Below, in pieces: positions 1 to 7,093 of a stretch of DNA of 40,459 nucleotides. The notes below the pieces were generated by a model. It had not been told where the DNA came from, ran no database searches, and saw only the letters and a program-made list of their open reading frames with translations. The translations under genes were made by a program, and so were the position numbers. The first letter of the stretch is position 1. The number at the start of each line of letters is the position of its first letter. The DNA comes from an uncultured Saprospiraceae bacterium (GTDB taxonomy: Bacteria > Bacteroidota > Bacteroidia > Chitinophagales > Saprospiraceae): assembly GCA_937872405.1 (NCBI GenBank), contig CALMSP010000287.1, forward strand, positions 1 to 40,459, given 5' to 3'.

Positions 1-127
1 GCTCGCTAAGCGCTACCAATGTAATTTCGTACCGACGCGACAGCTCCCGTATCTGATGATACGCGCGCAATTTGTCGCCTTTTTCTAAGGGAAAAGGGAA
101 ACGCGATGTAAGCACAAGCAATTTCAT
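1..127 (-). CDS. GT4-type glycosyltransferase, N-terminal fragment (cut by window edge)
   Basis: Reading leftwards from the ATG at 125-127, the frame stays open to base 1 and gives 42 residues. They begin MKLLVLTSRFPFPLEKGDKL and continue with an RAYHQIRELS-like stretch. This is the usual start of GT-B fold, family 4-like glycosyltransferases, in which a first beta strand is followed by a glycine-containing loop and a helix. The start of the next gene upstream (MKILQLCKKFPYPLKDGES) is clearly similar, so the two are probably paralogues. Only 14 bases separate that gene's stop from this ATG, which suggests one transcript. The sugar donor and acceptor cannot be inferred. Such pairs usually sit in exopolysaccharide or O-antigen-type clusters, which would then continue to the left of the window. 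The remaining part of the protein is not visible. Confidence 0.75.
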   Translation of the reverse strand, partial: MKLLVLTSRFPFPLEKGDKLRAYHQIRELSRRYEITLVALSE

Positions 128-141
128 GCGCAACAAAAAAG

Positions 142-1389
142 TCAGTGAAGAAGAGCGGCGGGTTGCTGTGTTGGCTGCTCAATCGGTTTGCCCAGCAGGT
201 TCGCATAAAAGCGCAACAATTGCAGGGCAATCTCTCGATTATCATAGCGTTTTAATATAAAAGCGCGAGCCTGCTGCCCAATCCGATGCGCAAAGGTAGC
301 ATCATTATAGCAAAAGGACACGGCGTTAACGAAAGATTTCGCATCATCAGCGATAAGTACCTCGCGGCGGTGGCGGGCATCAATACCTTCCAGCCCGATA
401 CGAGTGGTCAGTACAGCCTTGCCAAGCGCCATGCCTTCTAATATTTTCACACGCATACCACTGCCAGAACGAAGCGGCACGACCATCATGCTGTGGTTAT
501 TGATGAATTCGGCAGCATCGGGTACTTCGCCATGCACGATTACATTGGGCACCTGTAGGCGCAGGATGCTTTCTGGTGTATTGCGACCGGCGATGTGAAA
601 GGTCAGATCAGGAAATCGCGTCAATAAGTGCGGCCATATAGCTTCCAAGAACCAGAGCAACCCCTCTTGGTTAGGCATCCAGTCAAGCGAACCAATAAAC
701 GCCAGCGAACGCACCGGTGCTTGTTGCTGCCACGCAGGTTTATAATCACCACCACTAATACCGATAGGCGCTACCATCGCCGGATGCGGATAGCCCAACG
801 CCTTGAACCTTGTTAAATCGCGCGCCGTAATCGCTAATAAAGCATCATAGTGCTGCAATTGCGCTATTTCGTATTGCCTTAACTTGTGTGTAAGATATTT
901 CAGGTACCATTTTTTGTGCAAAAACCGCGTGTTGTCCGTTACTCGTTGCCAAATTTCATGTTCTACATTATGGGCCCGCATTACTACAATCGCATTAGAA
1001 TAGCGCCGAATAATCGGAATATAAGGTGCCAAGTATAATGTTTCTAATTGTATGATATCGTATTCATTTTCTTGCAATAACTGTATTAACTTATTGCGAA
1101 AAGCATCCGATTCAAATCGAATAACATGATAAGAGCGGGAAGAAAATAAATTACAAATTGCATCGAAGGGTTTGATGCGATTGTCCACCATTACAGTATG
1201 AATAGCCGTGTAATGATCAAAATGCACAGGTAGATGCTCCAGATTAAAAAAATGCTTGTGGGTATTCATAGCCAGCAATGTGACCTCGCAGTCCAATTCA
1301 CGCAGCGATTTGCTCAGGCTTTTTACAGCAATGGATTCGCCGTCTTTCAAGGGGTAGGGAAATTTTTTGCAGAGTTGAAGTATTTTCAT
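142..1389 (-). CDS. GT4-type glycosyltransferase
   Basis: A 415-residue GT-B fold glycosyltransferase, predicted cytoplasmic or loosely attached to the inner membrane. The N-terminal half begins with MKILQLCKKFPYPLKDGES, the acceptor-side Rossmann start. The C-terminal half carries the donor-binding signature: FIGSLDWMPNQEG near residue 230, FHIAGRN near 265, then PLRSGSGMRVKILEGMALGK around residues 305-325, where the Glu of the KILEGMA motif is the typical nucleotide-sugar contact. The length is normal for the family. It transfers a sugar from an activated donor to an unknown acceptor, probably for surface polysaccharide or glycoprotein. It is followed at 14 bases by a second, similar glycosyltransferase that runs off the window. 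The 375-base AT-rich region upstream probably holds its promoter. The specificity is unknown; the family assignment is firm. Confidence 0.9.
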   Translation of the reverse strand: MKILQLCKKFPYPLKDGESIAVKSLSKSLRELDCEVTLLAMNTHKHFFNLEHLPVHFDHYTAIHTVMVDNRIKPFDAICNLFSSRSYHVIRFESDAFRNKLIQLLQENEYDIIQLETLYLAPYIPIIRRYSNAIVVMRAHNVEHEIWQRVTDNTRFLHKKWYLKYLTHKLRQYEIAQLQHYDALLAITARDLTRFKALGYPHPAMVAPIGISGGDYKPAWQQQAPVRSLAFIGSLDWMPNQEGLLWFLEAIWPHLLTRFPDLTFHIAGRNTPESILRLQVPNVIVHGEVPDAAEFINNHSMMVVPLRSGSGMRVKILEGMALGKAVLTTRIGLEGIDARHRREVLIADDAKSFVNAVSFCYNDATFAHRIGQQARAFILKRYDNREIALQLLRFYANLLGKPIEQPTQQPAALLH

Positions 1390-1764
1390 GCAATTGGATT
1401 TAAGTGCCTCTGTTTAGAATCGGTTGTGTATATCGTTGCTATTCGCTTAAAAAATAAGACATCATTTTTGTGAAAATTGGTCAATAGGTTGGGGGATAAA
1501 ATTTGTCGCCAATTTTACAAAAATATCTTACTATATAGGCCGTATAAAGATAGTTGTTTCTGTTGGAAAGCAAAATGAATGGGTAAAAATGTTTTCTGAA
1601 TAAATATGGTGCTAATCGGAAGATATTGAAAGACAAGAAAATATTTACACAAAAAACAGCTATCGTGGCTCAAAAGCATTAGATATTATACTTTAATTTT
1701 ATTATGTAAAATATTGAATTTCAATTCAATGTGATTTTTAGAATGAATGATAACTTTAATCTGC
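1390..1764. other. AT-rich intergenic region, no gene seen
   Basis: There is no convincing coding frame in these 375 bases. It separates the glycosyltransferase start from the stop of the 155-residue orphan gene, both on the minus strand. It holds a perfect short inverted repeat (1713-1730). A minus-strand box TATTTTTG (1518-1525) resembles the Bacteroidota -7 element, but I see no matching -33 box, so I do not call a promoter. Confidence 0.5.
1713..1730 (-). terminator. Possible weak terminator or dyad downstream of the 155-aa gene
   Basis: ATTGAATT-TC-AATTCAAT is a perfect 8-bp inverted repeat with a 2-base centre, 35 bases after the stop codon of the minus-strand gene at 1765-2232. On that strand it is followed by a short T-containing stretch (ATTTTA). 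The stem is AT-rich and the loop very short, so it would be a weak terminator at best; a protein-binding dyad is equally possible. Confidence 0.25.
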
Positions 1765-2232
1765 TTACAGCCCAAGTGCAATATTATACTCGATTTCTCT
1801 GGGTATTTCAAAAGATTCCAGCACTTCACCAGTTTCTTCATCCACTACTACGGGTGCTTCGCTGCATTCTTTCAAGTATTGTTCGCGTTTTTGGCGCAGT
1901 TGGGAGAGTTGTTCTATTTGCTCATTGAGCTGATTCCAGGTTTCATCCACAGAAAAATCCCAGCGCGCGCGTTGCACCAATTTGAGATTGCCCTCCAGCC
2001 ATTCAAGTGAAAGGCGATTCCAATTGGAGGCGGTTTCTAAGGCATGCAATTTTAGATGCGGCAGCAGATGCTTGAGATAAATTTCGTAACGCTTGAGTTC
2101 TATGTATGTTCGAAGTAAATCCTGTGGGTCTTGTACGCCAGCAAGCTGTGCGTGTTGATGGGCTAATTCGACTATTTCTTGCTTGCGCAAATGGCGATCA
2201 ATACCGCCGCTGTGCTTGACGATTTTTGACAT
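1765..2232 (-). CDS. Hypothetical protein, predicted mostly helical
   Basis: A 155-residue protein I do not recognise. It has no signal peptide and no membrane segment, so it is probably cytoplasmic. The composition is charged and rich in Leu, Glu, Gln and Arg, with long helix-prone stretches: residues about 40-70 (ELKRYEIYLKHLLPHLKLHA) and about 98-122 (WNQLNEQIEQLSQLRQKREQ), the latter with coiled-coil character. A VVVDEETGEVLESFEIPRE segment near the C-terminus reads like a small beta hairpin. It stands alone with intergenic gaps of more than 170 bases on both sides, so its neighbours give no hint. The long open frame with normal codon use for the window, and the ATG (2230-2232) followed by MSKIVKHSGG, support a real gene. 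No function is proposed. Confidence 0.65.
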   Translation of the reverse strand: MSKIVKHSGGIDRHLRKQEIVELAHQHAQLAGVQDPQDLLRTYIELKRYEIYLKHLLPHLKLHALETASNWNRLSLEWLEGNLKLVQRARWDFSVDETWNQLNEQIEQLSQLRQKREQYLKECSEAPVVVDEETGEVLESFEIPREIEYNIALGL

Positions 2233-2405
2233 AATACTATCCGCTTTAATTCAGGGCCTAAAATACACAAAAATAGTATTACAAACAAGTCTTTTGCCAA
2301 ATTTTTAGTTGTATTTTATAATTCAATAAAACTTTATTCTTTGTCGGGCAGCCGCAAACGCTTATTTATCCTTGAGAGTAATGCTATTTAGTAAGTTTGG
2401 TGCGG

Positions 2406-3068
2406 CTATTTTTTTTTCGCTTGGCGGTCAAATTCTTTAAACAGCTCTTTGCGGCCATGAACACTACAAATTGGGCACTGATAGGGATTGTGTCCTCGCG
2501 CAGGGCAATATTGGCGACCAAAAAATATGATTTGCAGGTGTAATTTATTCCATTTTTCTTTCGGGAAAACCTTTTTTAAATCCGCTTCAGTTTTTTCTAC
2601 ACTTTTGCCGGTGCTCAATCCCCAGCGCCACGCCAGCCGATGAATGTGCGTGTCAACGGGGAAAGCCGGTTGCCCAAAAGCCTGACTCATGACTACCGAA
2701 GCGGTCTTGTGACCTACGCCTGGTAATGCTTCGAGCGCTTCAAATTGTTGCGGAACTTCGCCGTGATATTGCTGGACCAAAATTTCTGATAACCTTTTGA
2801 TTGCCTGAGATTTACGAGGGGAAAGCCCACAAGGGCGGATAATGTCGCGGATTGCTTCTACTTCCAATTGTGCCATGCGAAAAGGATTATTCGCTTTGGC
2901 AAACAACTGTGGTGTCACTTGATTCACCCTTTCATCGGTACACTGAGCGGAAAGCACTACTGCCACTAATAGGGTGTAAGGGTCGGTATGGTCGAGTGGG
3001 ATGGGGGTCTCTGGATACAGTGATTCTAATACGGCGGCGATTTCAGTAGCTTTTTGTTTTTTGGTCAT
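2406..3068 (-). CDS. nth: Endonuclease III (DNA glycosylase/AP lyase)
   Basis: A 220-residue HhH-GPD superfamily base-excision repair enzyme that removes oxidised pyrimidines and nicks at the abasic site. The helix-hairpin-helix LPGVGHKTASVV (115-126) contains the catalytic Lys121, and VDTHIHRLAWR (138-148) contains the catalytic Asp139. The N-terminal SAQCTDERVN region is typical of Nth. The C-terminal iron-sulphur loop is unusual: it reads C188-X9-C198-X2-C201 and no fourth Cys follows, while the classical enzyme has C-X6-C-X2-C-X5-C. The cluster may be missing or differently ligated. The gene lies downstream of the purM-like gene on the same strand with a 122-base gap; co-transcription is possible but not shown. 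MutY is excluded because the family-specific C-terminal NUDIX-like domain is absent. Confidence 0.93.
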   Translation of the reverse strand: MTKKQKATEIAAVLESLYPETPIPLDHTDPYTLLVAVVLSAQCTDERVNQVTPQLFAKANNPFRMAQLEVEAIRDIIRPCGLSPRKSQAIKRLSEILVQQYHGEVPQQFEALEALPGVGHKTASVVMSQAFGQPAFPVDTHIHRLAWRWGLSTGKSVEKTEADLKKVFPKEKWNKLHLQIIFFGRQYCPARGHNPYQCPICSVHGRKELFKEFDRQAKKK

Positions 3069-3190
3069 GTGTGGTAAATTGGTAAGTACTTGTTCTAAAA
3101 TAATTAGAGGTTATTTCATATGCAATTCATTGATTTTGAACGGGTTGAATGTTTTTAAAAAGGAAAAATAGTGCATAATTTGCATACAGG

Positions 3191-4363
3191 TTAATACTCA
3201 AAAGTGCCGAAGGGGCTTTCGATACGGACAGCGGCCGAATCCGCGGCTTCAGCAAAACCGATCACCCGCGCTTCGATATTGAATGCAGCAGCGATGTCTA
3301 TTACTTGCTGCGCGGCGCGCTCCGGTACATAGACCTCCAGGCGGTGCCCCATATTGAATACTTGATACATTTCGCGCCAGCTCGTGCCCGACTCCTGTTG
3401 GATGAGTTCAAATAAGGGTGGCAGCGGAAAAAGGTTGTTTTTGACGATGCGAAGATTTTGAATAAATTTTTGCACTTTGGTTTGCCCACCACCCGTGCAA
3501 TGGATCATCCCATGCAGGCTACTGCGTACATGTTGGAACAATTCCCGAATCACCGGCAAGTAAGTGCGTGTAGGCGAAAGCACTAATTTTCCAATAGGAA
3601 TCGCCTCACCTCCAACATGAATTGTATCGGTAAGTCGGCGCGAACCATTATAAACAAGCGCTTTTGGCAGCATGGGGTCGTAGCTCTCTGGATATTGCGC
3701 AGCGTAAGTATTGGTAAAAACATCATGGCGAGCAGAAGTTAATCCATTACTACCCATACCGCCATTATAATATGGCTCATAAATAGCCTGCCCAAAGGAA
3801 GCCAAGCCAATGGCCACATCGCCAGGTTGAATATGATTTTCCAATATAGCTGTGCGGGGCATCCGAGCAAAGGCTGTGTAACCAACGTCAATAGTACGTA
3901 CAATATCGCCGACGTCAGCCGTTTCGCCGCCCGCCAAGGTAACACCTATGCCCAGATGGCGCAGTGTACTCAGAAAATCGCTGGTAGCCTGTATAATCGT
4001 TGTAATTACTTCGCCAGATATACAATTTTTATTGCGCCCAATTGTTGAAGACAGCAAAATATTGTCCACGCAACCCACGCAAGCCATATCGTCAAGATTC
4101 ATCACAATGGCATCTTGTGCAATGCCAGCCCAGACGCTCAGATCACCCGTTTCGCGCCAGTACAGGTAGGCCAGACTGGTCTTGGTGCCTGCGGTATCGG
4201 CGTGCATGATATTGCAATAATCGGGGTTGCCGCCGGCTATATCGGGTAAAATTTTACAAAAAGCATTCGGAAACAAGCCTTTGTCTAAGTGCTGTATCGC
4301 GGCGTGCACCTCGTCTTTAGAAGCAGATACGCCTCGCAAATTATATTTATATTGATTAGACAT
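3191..4363 (-). CDS. purM: PurM-like phosphoribosylformylglycinamidine cyclo-ligase (AIR synthase family)
   Basis: A 390-residue protein of the AIR synthase superfamily, which closes the imidazole ring of FGAM to give AIR in purine synthesis with ATP. The N-terminal ATP-binding half shows DIAGGNPDYC (41-50) and HADTAGTKTS (54-63), followed by DAIVMNLDDMACVG and the glycine-rich LAGGETADVGD around residues 143-153. These are the phosphate- and Mg-binding loops of the fold. A C-terminal AIRS_C-like half starts near residue 205. It is longer and more divergent than the E. coli enzyme (about 345 residues), which fits the Bacteroidota form of PurM as I remember it. Other superfamily members (PurL, SelD, ThiL, HypE) are less likely because their distinguishing domains and motifs are absent. 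It lies upstream of nth, with no other purine genes nearby. Confidence 0.82.
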   Translation of the reverse strand: MSNQYKYNLRGVSASKDEVHAAIQHLDKGLFPNAFCKILPDIAGGNPDYCNIMHADTAGTKTSLAYLYWRETGDLSVWAGIAQDAIVMNLDDMACVGCVDNILLSSTIGRNKNCISGEVITTIIQATSDFLSTLRHLGIGVTLAGGETADVGDIVRTIDVGYTAFARMPRTAILENHIQPGDVAIGLASFGQAIYEPYYNGGMGSNGLTSARHDVFTNTYAAQYPESYDPMLPKALVYNGSRRLTDTIHVGGEAIPIGKLVLSPTRTYLPVIRELFQHVRSSLHGMIHCTGGGQTKVQKFIQNLRIVKNNLFPLPPLFELIQQESGTSWREMYQVFNMGHRLEVYVPERAAQQVIDIAAAFNIEARVIGFAEAADSAAVRIESPFGTFEY

Positions 4364-4428
4364 GCAATGTGATAAAAAGTGAATACTTTTAGAAAATACG
4401 ACGCTTTTTTAAGCGATAATGTAAAATT

Positions 4429-5997
4429 TTAAGGCAAAATGTAATCGCTTGTTTGGTTCAAACGAGGCGTTTTGATTGTTCTGGCTTTAGCTGGCCGGCT
4501 TTCTATGTGTTGTCGGTTTACGGCGGTTACAGTATAGGTGTAATTGTTGCCAGTAGCGCCGGGTTGGTCCGTGTAGCTGAAGCGTTTTTTCTTTTCAAAA
4601 AATGGGGTAATATGCAGTATTTCTTCGGGGTCTTCCAGATTGCCAATCTTTGTGCTATAAAAACGATAGACTACATAATAAGCGGGCGGAGCGGCTTTAT
4701 CAGCTTTCGCAAAACGCCAACGCAACTTAACTTCACCGCTACGTTTTTTATAGTAAGTCCAGCCCAATCGAGGTGCTTCAGGTGCTTTGAGCGTAGCATC
4801 GGGTGGAATGGGCAGCAGGGCTGGCATCTGGTAGTAAACAGCCAGCGAATCGCGCAACCCCAAGCGATTATCAATTAAAGAACGAGAGCTGAAGTACGCA
4901 CTACCTTTACTCACTGGGTTGCGCCGATTGAGTTGAATTTGGCGCGGCGTTTCATTGGGGTCGCTCCAAGCGGCTTCAGGATTATTTTGCACTTTATAAG
5001 CAGCATGACCAATGTATAAATTGCGTTCAAAAGAGCGTGTGCTCCACCAGTTGAGCAGCGTGGCATGGTCAGCAGGGGGAAAGCCTATATTCCAATACAG
5101 TTGAGGAATAACATAATCAATCCAGCCCAAACGCAGCCATTTCAGGATGTCCGCATACAGATCATCGTAGCAAGTAGCGCCTGCGCGTGTATTGGAACCA
5201 GTAGGATCTTTGTCTTTATTGCGCCATACGCCAAAAGGGCTGATACCGAATTGCACATGCGGCTTGATGTCACGTATGCGCGTGTGTACCCTCTCGATTA
5301 GTGAATCCACATTGCTGCGCCGCCAGTCCTCGATCGAAGAGAACCGGCTGCCGTAGCGATAATAATCCAAACTATCAGGAAAATCTTCACCCTGAATCTT
5401 ATACGGATAAAAATAATCATCAAAGTGAATAGCATCCACGTCATATTTTTCTACTACTTCAGTCACTACATCTACTACGTGTTGGCGTACTTGCGGTAAT
5501 GCCGGATTAAAATAAAAGCGCGTTCCGTAGCGAACCATCCAGTTGCGATGTAGTCGAAACGCATGATTCGGCGCCAAGCTAATAGTGTCTAAATCTACCG
5601 TAGCGCGATAGGGATTGAACCAAGCATGAAACTCAAAGCCCATTTTGTGGGATTCGTCAATCATGAATTTCAACGGATCGTACATTGGCTCAGGTGCACT
5701 GCCTTGCTTACCTGTCAGATACCTCGACCAAGGCGCCAAGTCGGAAGGATATAGCGCATCAGCAGCCGGTCGTACTTGCACAATTACAGCATTCAAACCC
5801 ATGCTTTTGTATTGCTCCAGCAACTTTTTCCATTGCTCTTGGTGCGCTATTGCATTGGGGGTACCCTGCCTCGGATAGTCAATATTGGCAACGGTTGCAA
5901 CCCAAGCCGCACGAAATTCCCGTTTTGGCAATAGGTCTTGCGCGGGCAATTCCATGAAGGAGTATATCAAAGCTATCAGTAACAGATGTATTCGCAT
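4429..5997 (-). CDS. Exported family-10-like glycosyl hydrolase (GHL10/DUF187) with C-terminal FN3-like domain
   Basis: A 522-residue protein starting with a Sec signal peptide (hydrophobic residues 4-16, probable cleavage after PAQ at about 20). The mature part begins with EFRAAWVATVANIDYP (27-42), a hallmark of the GHL10/PF02638 family of TIM-barrel putative glycosidases. GLNAVIVQVRPAADALYP (67-84), FHAWFNPYRA (123-132), DVDAIHFDDYFYP (186-198) and GISPFGVWRN further support it; the acidic pair in HFDDYF is the likely active-site region. Residues about 410-508 look like a fibronectin type III domain (WTYYKKRSGEVKLRWRF, then VVYRFY and YTVTAVN). The family is often envelope-associated, and peptidoglycan or surface glycan substrates have been proposed, but the substrate is not established. 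There is no T9SS tail, so it is probably periplasmic. It is monocistronic or the first gene ahead of the purM-like gene. Confidence 0.85.
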   Translation of the reverse strand: MRIHLLLIALIYSFMELPAQDLLPKREFRAAWVATVANIDYPRQGTPNAIAHQEQWKKLLEQYKSMGLNAVIVQVRPAADALYPSDLAPWSRYLTGKQGSAPEPMYDPLKFMIDESHKMGFEFHAWFNPYRATVDLDTISLAPNHAFRLHRNWMVRYGTRFYFNPALPQVRQHVVDVVTEVVEKYDVDAIHFDDYFYPYKIQGEDFPDSLDYYRYGSRFSSIEDWRRSNVDSLIERVHTRIRDIKPHVQFGISPFGVWRNKDKDPTGSNTRAGATCYDDLYADILKWLRLGWIDYVIPQLYWNIGFPPADHATLLNWWSTRSFERNLYIGHAAYKVQNNPEAAWSDPNETPRQIQLNRRNPVSKGSAYFSSRSLIDNRLGLRDSLAVYYQMPALLPIPPDATLKAPEAPRLGWTYYKKRSGEVKLRWRFAKADKAAPPAYYVVYRFYSTKIGNLEDPEEILHITPFFEKKKRFSYTDQPGATGNNYTYTVTAVNRQHIESRPAKARTIKTPRLNQTSDYILP

Positions 5998-6147
5998 AAG
6001 CGGAATAGTTTGTCACAAAGGTAAGCAAATTCGTGGGTGACTTCTTGCTATGCTATGATTTTACTAAAAAATGATTTCGCTCGTGGTAACATTTTTTAAA
6101 TGCGATCATATAAACGTGATTGTTTCACTAAAAATCGCAAATAAATT

Positions 6148-7059
6148 ATGGAATGCTTACATTGTTTTAAAAACTGGATTGGGTTCTGGAGTATATTATT
6201 GGGTTTGAGTTTATCAACTCCACTTCAGGCACAGGTGTGCTCGCAGCCTTCAAATCTGAATGCGGGGAATGTTTCTTCAAGCAGTGTCACATTGAGTTGG
6301 TCCGCCATTCAAGGGGCATTTGATTACACGGTACAGTACCGGGTTGGTTCGTCGGGAACTTGGACGACCGCGGCACCCACCACGGGTACAAGTCTGACAT
6401 TGAATAATTTGCTGCCCTCTACGGTTTACAATTGGCGCGTGAAAGCAAGTTGTTCGACGTATTCGAGTATAGCGAGTTTCAACACGGGCGGTAGTAGTGG
6501 AGGTAGTAATTCTTGTTCTGCACCATCTAATACAAACACAGATTTGGTTCAGCCAACTTCAGCAAAGGTGAGTTGGGAGTTTCAAAGCGGCGCATTCAAT
6601 TATACAGTACAATACCGGCTGGAGACGAGTACTGCTTATATAACCGTAGGTAGCACCACGAGTAACACAATTTTAATTAGTGGACTACAGCCGGGTCGAA
6701 ATTATGTTTGGCGTGTAAAAGCTAATTGTTCTCCATATGGTAGTGATGTTCAGTTTAGCACACCGGTTGCTACCCCAGCATCAGCAAACCAGTCCGCTCA
6801 AGCTCAAATGACAGAAGAGCCAGTTATATCTGTATCTATCTTTCCTAATCCGGCTACTAACTATGTCCAGATTCAAGTAGAAGAATTAGGATTACAACTA
6901 CAAGTATTGGATGCGAGAGGTCAAGTTGTCTTATCAGAAATAATTCGGCGTACCCCCCACACCATAGATGTTTCGCAATTCAGAAATGGCTTTTATTTTC
7001 TTCGTTTACAAAATGACAAAAACATCATTGAAACAAGACGGTTTTTGATTGCTCGGTAG
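6148..7059 (+). CDS. Secreted protein with two fibronectin type III domains and a T9SS type A sorting domain
   Basis: A 303-residue exported protein. Residues 1-29 form a signal peptide with a hydrophobic core around WSILLGLSLS and cleavage near LQAQ. Two FN3 domains follow at about 31-114 and 122-205. Both share a Cys-Pro-Ser start, the TVQYR strand and a VYNWRVKASCS / NYVWRVKANCS strand, so they look like an internal duplication. They are joined by a Gly/Ser-rich linker. Residues about 227-303 are the C-terminal sorting signal (SIFPNPATNYVQIQV, then LQVLDARGQVV and GFYFLRL), which T9SS recognises and removes or uses for surface attachment. No catalytic domain is present, so an adhesive or matrix role is possible but not shown. 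It is flanked by genes on the other strand, hence probably transcribed alone. Confidence 0.85.
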   Translation: MECLHCFKNWIGFWSILLGLSLSTPLQAQVCSQPSNLNAGNVSSSSVTLSWSAIQGAFDYTVQYRVGSSGTWTTAAPTTGTSLTLNNLLPSTVYNWRVKASCSTYSSIASFNTGGSSGGSNSCSAPSNTNTDLVQPTSAKVSWEFQSGAFNYTVQYRLETSTAYITVGSTTSNTILISGLQPGRNYVWRVKANCSPYGSDVQFSTPVATPASANQSAQAQMTEEPVISVSIFPNPATNYVQIQVEELGLQLQVLDARGQVVLSEIIRRTPHTIDVSQFRNGFYFLRLQNDKNIIETRRFLIAR

Positions 7060-7093
7060 CAATCTTCATAAGCCTAATTGGGGTGTTATGCAC

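Noticed and set aside
3119..3186. TATGCAA ... TTGCATA inverted repeat between the purM-like gene and nth
   Set aside because: The arms are only 7 bp and 54 bases apart with no T-run, too weak to call a terminator.
6016..6023. TACCTTTG on the minus strand just before the GHL10 gene, as a -7 box
   Set aside because: It matches the consensus, but I see no -33 box at 19-21 bases; a 6-base match is expected several times by chance in the intergenic DNA of this window.
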